Below are positions 1 to 5,605 of a stretch of 5,605 nt of DNA, piece after piece. The position numbers were made by a program, and so were the translations under genes. The number at the start of each line of letters is the position of its first letter. Within the stretch, counting starts at the first letter, position 1. Under the pieces are notes generated by a model that did not search any database, was not told the DNA's origin, and saw only the letters and a list, made by a program, of their open reading frames with translations. Location of the stretch: assembly GCA_948438565.1 (NCBI GenBank), contig CAOJLW010000155.1, forward strand, positions 1 to 5,605, in the 5' to 3' direction. The DNA is from an uncultured Lachnospiraceae bacterium. GTDB taxonomy: Bacteria > Bacillota > Clostridia > Lachnospirales > Lachnospiraceae.

Positions 1-1518
1 CAAATCATAATAGCACAGCTCCTTGCCATCCTCAAAATGCTTGCGTAAATAACTGCTTGTATCCGTCACTACCGCCGCTTCCGCCAGCATGGAATTGATA
101 ATCCGTTCATTGCAGCCCCCTTTATGCCAGGACAGAATATTCAGGGATACTTTCGCCCTCTGTAAAATCTGACCGGCATATTCGGCCGCCACCGCTTCCT
201 GACAAATCAGATACGCCGAATCGGCCAACGGACTGCTTTTCCAGGATTCCCCGTAAACGTGCAGGGCAATTTCGCCATCCAGCAATGTACGGATGATTTT
301 TTCCCGATAATAAAAAATCATGCATTGGCAGACATTTCCCATACGGTACATCATCTCAATAAACTGCGGCGGCTCTACTTCCATACCGTAATCTTCAAGC
401 ATCTTAGAAAATGCAAATTCCGCAGGCTGATTCACCCATTTTTTCATGTAACGCAGATACCGGGCCGCCATATGGCGGGTGTTTCTGTCGCATCTGTACA
501 GTTCGTTTACTATATCCCGATAGTTATGATAACTCCCTAAAAATACGACGTCTAAATCCCGCGGCATATCCCATTTTTGAGGCATATCCCCAGCGGGCGG
601 CAATAAAAAGCTCCCGCAGACCGACGGAGCATATTGCCGGACATATTCCAGATAATTTTCATCATGAGTCAATACGTAATAATCCGCTCCATGATGTAAA
701 AACTGCTCGTAAAATCCATACGGATGGTCAAAGATCATTTGTAACTTCGGCCCATACATACAGTCCGCCAAATAACAGCCGCGCTCTTTTAAATAAATTT
801 CAAAAAACTGATGCTGAAAGCCAATGACGGCCTGGTAACGCTTCCCCAACAGCCGCATGATTTTTTCCGGATCTCTTCCTGACAAATCGCAGATTTCCGC
901 ATTTTTACCGCAAAGGCGCAACCCTTTTGCCAAATTTTTTGCCATATCATTTAACACATTATAGCAGGCTGCGTCGCCAAGCAGCAGCAAAAACGGCTGC
1001 GTCGCCTGATAACGCTCCCAATAGGCGTCGTTTTTACTCAACATCCCCTGCAAATACGCTATCGCTGACGCCGTATCTTCCTGGTGATTCGCAGCCTCCA
1101 CACAGCTTTCCAAAAATATGTCCAGGCAGCGGCATTCCTGCAAGGGTTTAGCATAACGACTCACGATATAAGCGTCCGTATAAAAATCACTGGACGAGGC
1201 CCACTCTTCCAGCAGCCTTGCGTCAGCGACACAGGCAACTACGGCGCGTTCCGCCAGACGGATGAAAAGCTCATACTCCCATCCCCTGCCAAGCATTTCA
1301 TTGCGCCCTCCCGCCTGACAAAAGAGTTCCTCTGTCACATAATAGCCAAAAGCCGCAAAACGTTCATTTAAAATCGCCTGCTGCCAATCCAGACAGACTG
1401 CTTCCCCGTCCGGCTGCATACAAACCACATCGGCCCCAAACTGTTTGGCATATAGTTCCGCCTGCTCTTCATCCAACAAATGAGCTGACGGATGCCCGAT
1501 AAAACGCCATTTTTTCAT
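1..1518 (-). CDS. DUF3880 / CgeB-like glycosyltransferase (Glyco_trans_1_2), 3' end outside window
   Basis: Translation from the ATG at 1518-1516 gives 506 codons with no stop, ending in frame at base 1, so the C-terminus is missing. Residues 1-100 resemble the second half of a GT2 domain (YYVTEELFCQAGGRNE at 59-74, then WEYELFIRLAER at 80-91) but lack the nucleotide-binding half. Residues about 245-309 look like DUF3880: DHPYGFYEQF at 264-273, LTHDENYLEY at 283-292, LLPPAG at 305-310. DVVFLGSY (323-330) begins the next Rossmann-like part. Residues about 415-506 match Glyco_trans_1_2 (PF13524, CgeB type): VSLNILSWHKGGCNERIINS at 457-476, AVVTDTSSYL at 482-491, FEDGKELCYYDL at the edge. In this family the protein would be a cytosolic sugar transferase; the substrate is unknown. 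I expect several dozen more residues beyond the window. The protein is rich in cysteine (19 in 506). GGAGGG lies 5 nt before the start, and the gene follows the upstream stop by 22 nt. A glycan-binding but inactive homologue is possible. Confidence 0.9.
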   Translation of the reverse strand, partial: MKKWRFIGHPSAHLLDEEQAELYAKQFGADVVCMQPDGEAVCLDWQQAILNERFAAFGYYVTEELFCQAGGRNEMLGRGWEYELFIRLAERAVVACVADARLLEEWASSSDFYTDAYIVSRYAKPLQECRCLDIFLESCVEAANHQEDTASAIAYLQGMLSKNDAYWERYQATQPFLLLLGDAACYNVLNDMAKNLAKGLRLCGKNAEICDLSGRDPEKIMRLLGKRYQAVIGFQHQFFEIYLKERGCYLADCMYGPKLQMIFDHPYGFYEQFLHHGADYYVLTHDENYLEYVRQYAPSVCGSFLLPPAGDMPQKWDMPRDLDVVFLGSYHNYRDIVNELYRCDRNTRHMAARYLRYMKKWVNQPAEFAFSKMLEDYGMEVEPPQFIEMMYRMGNVCQCMIFYYREKIIRTLLDGEIALHVYGESWKSSPLADSAYLICQEAVAAEYAGQILQRAKVSLNILSWHKGGCNERIINSMLAEAAVVTDTSSYLRKHFEDGKELCYYDL

Positions 1519-1523
1519 TCGAT

Positions 1524-1529
1524 CCCTCC
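1524..1529 (-). promoter_or_regulatory. Shine-Dalgarno site for the DUF3880/CgeB-like gene
   Basis: The minus strand reads GGAGGG here, five bases before the ATG at 1518. It lies in the 22-nt gap after the TAG of the GT4-GT2 gene. It is the strongest ribosome-binding site in the window and fixes the start of a gene that has no stop inside the window. Confidence 0.85.
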
Positions 1530-1540
1530 GTCGCCCAAGG

Positions 1541-3619
1541 CTATGGCTGCCGCAGCAACGCCAAAAATTTCTGATTATATTCCGATGCATCCGCCAAAAT
1601 ATAGGCGTTTTCCAGCAAATCCGGAAAATGCTCCCATAAAGCTTCTTGGATCATCCGAATATTGTCCCGGTCTTTTTGATCCGCATTTTCCAAATCCATT
1701 TCGGAAACCGGTCCGACAAATCCTTTGACATAATAAAGCAAAGCCATTTCCGGTAAATACCCGTCCAGCTTTCCCCGCTTTTTTAACTCCTGATACGTTT
1801 TCTCCTGCACCCAAAAACCATCCATCACATAGGCGCTATGCGCTTTGTGGTGCATAATACTATTGGGGTTATAACGGTAAGCATACAACATTTCCGACAG
1901 GACATAGCACCTGTCGGCATACATCATACACATCTGATGAAAATAGATATCCTCCATCAAGATTCCTTCCGGAAACAAAATTTTGTTTTCCCGTAAAAAT
2001 TCCCTGCGGTATATTTTGGCCCAAATCGCATTCTGGCATCCATGCGCCAGCATATACCGTCGTTTATCTTCCCGCTTTTTCATATCGTAAAAAGCTTCCG
2101 GTTTCTCAAAAGACTTCCTTTTGCCCTGTTCCGAAAACATATAATACGCGCATTCCACAAAATCGCATTGATACAAGACGATTTTTTCATATAACTGCGT
2201 AAACAAGTCCTCCTGCGCCAGATCGTCCGCATCCACAAAAATCAAATAATCCCCGGACGCATACTGCATACCCAAATTCCGCGCGGCTCCCGGTCCGATA
2301 TTCTTATCACATGAAATCAACAGAATTTGATCCGGATAGGCCGCCTCATATTCCGTCAAAATGGAAAACGTCCGATCGACCGAAGCGTCGTCTATCAAAA
2401 TCAATTCCAGCAACTCCAACGGCATCGTCTGACGCAGCAGACTTTCCAAACAATCTCTAATGTACAGCTCCACATTATGACATGGCACAATGACAGAAAT
2501 TTTTTCTCCGGAATATAAAAAAACGTCTGAACAAAGTCCGGCGGAAAATTGCTTCGGACGGTAAACCATTTCCTTCAATTTACATGATAAATCCGCCAGC
2601 GCATATTCCATCCGAAAACCGGACACTGCGTTTTGACAGATTTCCGGATCAATGGACGGCAATGCGCCGGATGACATCGCATCTAAAATTTCGGCTAACG
2701 CTCCCGCATCCCCAATTGGAAACAAAAATCCGTTCACCCCCGGCTTCAACAAATCCGTAATCCCGCTGACCGGCGTTGCAATCACCGGAATGCCATTGGC
2801 CTGCGCCTCAATCGCCGCCAAAGGAAATCCCTCGTATTCGGAAGCCAGGACAAACGCGTCGGCCTCTCCCGCGTAAACCCATGGATTTTCCTTCCATCCG
2901 TACCAACGGATACGACCCGATACCTGACTCTCTTTTGCCGTCTGCATCAAAAAATCCTTATATTCCCGATTGCCGTCCCCAAGTAAATGCAGCTCCCAGG
3001 GATCTTTGGTTTTGCCCAACGCCCAAATCATCGTTTCAATATGTTTTTCCGCAGATAAGCGTCCCGCATAAAACAGCGTTCTGCCCATCCCGTTTTTCTT
3101 TTGTCTTTTAACGGCACACCTGCCAAAATCCACCGGATTATGGATCTGCTGCACCAATCCGCCGCCGTGATTTTTGATATCCTGACCGATACGGCTGCTG
3201 ATTGCCAGATGGCCGTCTGCAATCGACAGGCTTTCATATCCCCCAAAGCCCGCCTGCCGGTATTGCTGCACAGGCGCGTGCAGCCATGATAAAACCGTAA
3301 TCTCCGTTTGGTTTAATAAAGCCGCCTTTTTTCCGACATAGCACATATAGGGCCATGCCACCGCCAGTATAGCCTGCGGAACTCCGTTTTTATGCAAAAA
3401 TTCTGCATACGCCTGTACCAGCTCTTCCAAATCATGTCCGTTTCTGCCTTCTAACAGAGGAAAAAAGGGAATCTCTTCCGCTACCCAGGAAAATCCCTCC
3501 CAAACAAGCTGGATCACGCGCACGTCCCATCCTCGTTTCTTAAAATCCAGGGCCGTCATATTGATAACATTTTCCACGCCACCCTGCTGTGCAACTGCGA
3601 TCAGTATATCAAGTTTCAT
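1541..3619 (-). CDS. Two-domain glycosyltransferase: N-terminal GT4 (GT-B) fused to C-terminal GT2 (GT-A)
   Basis: This 692-residue protein carries two complete-looking transferase domains. Residues 1-350 are GT4-like: GGVENVIN at 13-20 (N-terminal glycine-rich loop), FYAGRLSAEKHIE at 183-195 (donor phosphate binding), LGDG at 213-216, and EYEGFPLAAIE at 261-271, which gives the E-x7-E pair E263/E271. A linker covers about 351-373. The GT2 domain covers about 374-600: ISVIVPCHN at 374-382, LIDDAS at 408-413, GAARNLGMQYASGDYLIFVD ending in the DXD D463-A-D465, and MEDIYFH at 555-561 as the probable catalytic base. A helical C-terminal tail of about 90 residues follows. GT4 enzymes retain and GT2 enzymes invert the anomeric configuration, so the protein may add two successive sugars; this is inferred. 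The ATG at 3619 is preferred over an in-frame GTG at 3646, which lies deeper in the preceding gene and would add nine mostly Arg/Lys residues. The chosen ATG has GGAGG 9 nt upstream and starts exactly at the first beta strand. It overlaps the preceding gene by 11 nt. Confidence 0.92.
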   Translation of the reverse strand: MKLDILIAVAQQGGVENVINMTALDFKKRGWDVRVIQLVWEGFSWVAEEIPFFPLLEGRNGHDLEELVQAYAEFLHKNGVPQAILAVAWPYMCYVGKKAALLNQTEITVLSWLHAPVQQYRQAGFGGYESLSIADGHLAISSRIGQDIKNHGGGLVQQIHNPVDFGRCAVKRQKKNGMGRTLFYAGRLSAEKHIETMIWALGKTKDPWELHLLGDGNREYKDFLMQTAKESQVSGRIRWYGWKENPWVYAGEADAFVLASEYEGFPLAAIEAQANGIPVIATPVSGITDLLKPGVNGFLFPIGDAGALAEILDAMSSGALPSIDPEICQNAVSGFRMEYALADLSCKLKEMVYRPKQFSAGLCSDVFLYSGEKISVIVPCHNVELYIRDCLESLLRQTMPLELLELILIDDASVDRTFSILTEYEAAYPDQILLISCDKNIGPGAARNLGMQYASGDYLIFVDADDLAQEDLFTQLYEKIVLYQCDFVECAYYMFSEQGKRKSFEKPEAFYDMKKREDKRRYMLAHGCQNAIWAKIYRREFLRENKILFPEGILMEDIYFHQMCMMYADRCYVLSEMLYAYRYNPNSIMHHKAHSAYVMDGFWVQEKTYQELKKRGKLDGYLPEMALLYYVKGFVGPVSEMDLENADQKDRDNIRMIQEALWEHFPDLLENAYILADASEYNQKFLALLRQP

Positions 3620-4289
3620 GTTCCTGCGCCTCCGCTTTCGAATCACCCGGACGATACTCCGCTAAAAATTTTTTCCTTTCATCATAGTAATTGCATAAAT
3701 TCAAAAAACCATCGTCATGGATACACCATGGCCGCTCCATAGCCGGGACGACTACCCGGTATCCCCGTCTCCAGAATTCAAACGACTGGGACACATCATA
3801 AAAATCCCATCGGGTAAACAGATCCGAGCGCCACGGCACATCGTACTGAGTCGCCATCAGCAAGCCGTCGATAGCTTCCACATCGCAGAGCCTGGCCTCG
3901 CCCATAATACTGACGCCGGACTGCACCACGGCGTTGGCATAAAGCCTGCCAACCCGCTCCCCGTACCACATCACAGCATGATCTGGCAATTTTGGCGCGC
4001 CTACCATACCAAGCATACCAATCGAAGGATCCTGAAATACGTTTAAAATATCCGACAAAAAATCTCTGTTTACAATAAAAACATCCTGATGCAGATAAAT
4101 TTTATATTTTGCATCCGACGCCTGCATCCCTGCATTATAACCGGATGTAATCGATTCCGCCCCTTCAATCGTCAGCACATCGATTTCATATCCTTCCGGA
4201 ATCCGCAGATGATCCAGATAGTACAGGCACTCTTTCCGGTACCGTTCCTGATTCACACATAAAATAAAACAAAATTTCTTATGATTCAT
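3609..4289 (-). CDS. Stand-alone glycosyltransferase, Glyco_tranf_2_5 (PF13712) type
   Basis: This complete 226-residue protein is about the length of one Glyco_tranf_2_5 domain, a GT-A fold family related to GT2 that is sometimes labelled StrF-like. Landmarks in order are a first beta strand at residues 4-12, SGYNAGM at 49-55 (nucleotide-sugar side), LHQDVFI at 66-72 as the DXD-like metal/nucleotide motif, GMLGMVGA at 91-98, IDGLLMATQYDVPW at 140-153, FYDVSQSFEFWRRGY at 163-177, and PWCIHDDG at 187-194. It should transfer a sugar from an activated donor; donor and acceptor cannot be read from sequence. There is no signal peptide or membrane helix, so it is probably cytosolic. The start at 4289 is chosen because the ATG overlaps the upstream TGA (ATGA) and opens directly into the domain's first strand. 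The Shine-Dalgarno is poor (only AGAAAG-like purines at 4301-4306), which suggests translational coupling. The C-terminal tail is short, Glu/Lys-rich and overlaps the next gene by 11 nt. It is a paralogue of the domain that begins the upstream protein. Confidence 0.9.
   Translation of the reverse strand: MNHKKFCFILCVNQERYRKECLYYLDHLRIPEGYEIDVLTIEGAESITSGYNAGMQASDAKYKIYLHQDVFIVNRDFLSDILNVFQDPSIGMLGMVGAPKLPDHAVMWYGERVGRLYANAVVQSGVSIMGEARLCDVEAIDGLLMATQYDVPWRSDLFTRWDFYDVSQSFEFWRRGYRVVVPAMERPWCIHDDGFLNLCNYYDERKKFLAEYRPGDSKAEAQEHET
3629..3633 (-). promoter_or_regulatory. Shine-Dalgarno site for the GT4-GT2 gene, inside the preceding gene
   Basis: The minus strand reads GGAGG, nine bases before the ATG at 3619, and lies within the last codons of the 226-residue glycosyltransferase gene. 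Its position supports the ATG at 3619 over the GTG at 3646, which lies upstream of this site. Translation of the two genes is probably coupled. Confidence 0.75.
4286..4289 (-). other. ATGA stop/start overlap (translational coupling junction)
   Basis: On the minus strand the four bases ATGA hold both the start codon of the 226-residue glycosyltransferase and the TGA stop of the TPR-containing protein. No good Shine-Dalgarno lies just upstream, so terminating ribosomes probably re-initiate here. This would tie the output of the two paralogous transferases together. Confidence 0.8.
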
Positions 4290-5605
4290 GCTTCACACAA
4301 CTTTCTAAATGCTTCGGTTATTTGCGTCGGCCATTTCACCTGTTCCAAACACAAAAGCGCTTCTTCTTTTTTCCCGGCTTGCAGACATAAATCCGCCATC
4401 GTGCATAAAATCTCTTCTGTCCCCGGCTGTAGCTCGTCCGCATACTTTAACATGGCAAACCCCATGGCCATCCGATTATGGTTTAAAAACAGCTCTGCCA
4501 AACGTCCCAAAAGCCCCACCTTATCCATGCCCGCCACATGGACGATATATTTTAACAGACGAGTGGATACCTGATTTTGTAAGAGCAGCTCCAGCAACCG
4601 GGGGCCTGCCTCCTCATCCATTTCAAATTCCAGACGCCAAAGGCCAAAACGGATCTCCTGCAAAAAATCAACCACCTCTTCTATGCTGTCATGTCCGTCC
4701 AAAACGGTCCATGCAACGCCTTCCTGCACTTCCTCCAAATAGATCTGATGCGCCAGCATCATATAGGCCATATCCGTTACGCTTTCAAACTTATCGTGAA
4801 ATTCCGGATCGCATAGCAATGCGGTCAGGCCCTCCCGATCCCGTTCTTTTAAAAGCTGGTTGACGCGCGCTGTATAGCTGGGCAGCTCTTCCTCCAGAAT
4901 TTTGGCATTGCTTCGACAGGTCTGTTCAATGATATCCACCTCTTCTTTAGTTTTATAAATGGTATCCTGTTTCCCCTCCGAATTTTTACCGAACATCATT
5001 TGACTGTCAATATATTGCAGATATTCCACCTCAGCCGTATTCTTTCGCAGCTTCGCGCTTTCTACCAACATCGGCAGCATTTCATTCAAATGAAAAATAT
5101 TGTAAAGTCCCGTCGTAACCAACAACGGGATACTGTATAAATCCCGATTCAAAACATCCATCAGACGTTCTTTTCCGGCGTTCCGTCCCCGTTCTGCGTC
5201 CCACAGCAAAAATTTCACATCGAGATAACGTCCCTGTACCGTTTCATAGGTTTCCCCCTTTTTCCACGAACGGCTTTCCCCATAGAGATTCCTTTCCACA
5301 TCACACTCAGTAATCAGTTTTTTCAATATGGACAAATCACTGTCCAAGATATCAGCGTCGTCATACTGCGCGCAATATTGTACGGCTTCATCCAGCCTGC
5401 CCTGCTCCATCAAGCAGATAATCTCGTTCTGACATTGGGTATAAAACGCCTTTACCTGATGGTTATATTGGAAATCCTCCGGACGATACACCGGATGTTC
5501 AAAAAACTCCCCGAATTCCTGTAACAAGAGCTTACGTCCGGCATTATAATTTTGCAGTTTAGTCCGTCCACAGTCATGCATACACCAAGGCGTTTCCTGA
5601 TACGG
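4286..5605 (-). CDS. Glycosyltransferase (Glyco_tranf_2_5-like) with C-terminal TPR-like helical region, 5' end outside window
   Basis: The reading frame is open to the right edge and gives 439 residues plus a TGA stop. An in-frame ATG at 5581-5579 is not the likely start: the eight codons before it continue a conserved motif, PWCMHDCG (visible residues 6-13). Visible residues 1-31 align without gaps to residues 182-212 of the next gene's product, with 15 of 31 identical by hand count. I therefore see the last piece of a GT2-like nucleotide-sugar transferase domain; its catalytic part lies outside. About 400 mostly helical, Glu/Leu-rich residues follow. TPR-like stretches occur near visible residues 59-103 (LMEQGRLDEAVQYC) and 382-423 (LCLQAGKKEEALLCLEQV). 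Such repeats usually bind proteins, so a role in holding an acceptor protein or partner enzyme is plausible but inferred. No membrane segment is seen. The stop codon overlaps the next start by 4 nt (ATGA), so this is the first visible gene of the operon. Confidence 0.85.
   Translation of the reverse strand, partial: PYQETPWCMHDCGRTKLQNYNAGRKLLLQEFGEFFEHPVYRPEDFQYNHQVKAFYTQCQNEIICLMEQGRLDEAVQYCAQYDDADILDSDLSILKKLITECDVERNLYGESRSWKKGETYETVQGRYLDVKFLLWDAERGRNAGKERLMDVLNRDLYSIPLLVTTGLYNIFHLNEMLPMLVESAKLRKNTAEVEYLQYIDSQMMFGKNSEGKQDTIYKTKEEVDIIEQTCRSNAKILEEELPSYTARVNQLLKERDREGLTALLCDPEFHDKFESVTDMAYMMLAHQIYLEEVQEGVAWTVLDGHDSIEEVVDFLQEIRFGLWRLEFEMDEEAGPRLLELLLQNQVSTRLLKYIVHVAGMDKVGLLGRLAELFLNHNRMAMGFAMLKYADELQPGTEEILCTMADLCLQAGKKEEALLCLEQVKWPTQITEAFRKLCEA

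Noticed and set aside
122..325. Minus-strand open frame of 67 codons
   Set aside because: It is an out-of-frame shadow within the Glyco_trans_1_2 part of the CgeB-like gene.
465..478. Perfect 14-bp palindrome CCGCCATATGGCGG
   Set aside because: It lies inside the CgeB-like coding sequence (codons around HMAAR), is not repeated in the window, and has no U-tract. It is most likely chance; an operator role cannot be supported.
411..827. Plus-strand open frame of 138 codons, and a similar one at 259-540
   Set aside because: Both are antisense to the DUF3880/CgeB-like gene, whose minus-strand frame shows clear family motifs through the same bases.
1519..1540. Possible terminator or promoter between the GT4-GT2 and CgeB-like genes
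   Set aside because: The gap is only 22 nt, holds the Shine-Dalgarno site, and shows no stem-loop with a T-run and no -35/-10 pair.
3620..3646. GTG at 3646 as the start of the GT4-GT2 protein
   Set aside because: It adds nine residues that are mostly Arg/Lys before the first beta strand and lies upstream of the GGAGG site that serves the ATG at 3619.
4309..4863. Plus-strand open frame of 184 codons
   Set aside because: It lies wholly antisense to the TPR-region gene, is rich in Pro/Ser/Arg with no recognisable domain, and has no convincing ribosome-binding site. It looks like a shadow frame.
5579..5581. ATG at 5581 as the start of the TPR-region protein
   Set aside because: It falls inside the conserved PWC-x-HD-x-G motif shared with the neighbouring transferase, and the frame is open upstream to the window edge.

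Overview
The window holds one side of a glycosyltransferase gene cluster. Four genes, all on the minus strand, fill almost every base, and the only non-coding gap is 22 nt. In transcription order (right to left) they are: (A) 5605-4286, the C-terminal 439 residues of a protein whose visible N-terminus is the tail of a GT2-like (Glyco_tranf_2_5 / PF13712 type) domain followed by a long helical region with TPR-like repeats; (B) 4289-3609, a complete 226-residue stand-alone Glyco_tranf_2_5 protein; (C) 3619-1541, a complete 692-residue two-domain enzyme with a GT4 (GT-B) half and a GT2 (GT-A) half; (D) 1518-1, a DUF3880/CgeB-like glycosyltransferase that is still open at the left edge. Genes A and D are both cut by the window ends, and D fills about 1.5 kb at the left.

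The layout is that of one operon. A and B share an ATGA (4-nt overlap), B and C overlap by 11 nt, and C and D are 22 nt apart with a strong GGAGGG ribosome-binding site in the gap. There is no promoter, terminator, RNA gene, mobile element or CRISPR array that I can support. The promoter should lie to the right of the window and the terminator to the left.

The strong GGAGG-type Shine-Dalgarno sites, mid-range GC (just under half, by eye), cysteine-rich cytoplasmic-type proteins, and the pairing of DUF3880/CgeB-like, Glyco_tranf_2_5 and GT4-GT2 proteins suggest an anaerobic Clostridia-type Firmicute, Lachnospiraceae-like. This is inference; no marker gene is present.

Together the genes encode at least five recognisable glycosyltransferase domains in four polypeptides (two Glyco_tranf_2_5, one GT4, one GT2, one CgeB-like), plus a possible degenerate GT2 half at the start of D. 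None of the visible proteins shows a signal peptide or membrane segment, so assembly of a glycan in the cytoplasm is likely. No flippase, polymerase, transporter or sugar-nucleotide synthesis gene is in view. The acceptor (flagellin, S-layer or another surface protein, a lipid carrier, or a wall polymer) cannot be decided from this window. The TPR-like region on A makes a protein acceptor worth considering.
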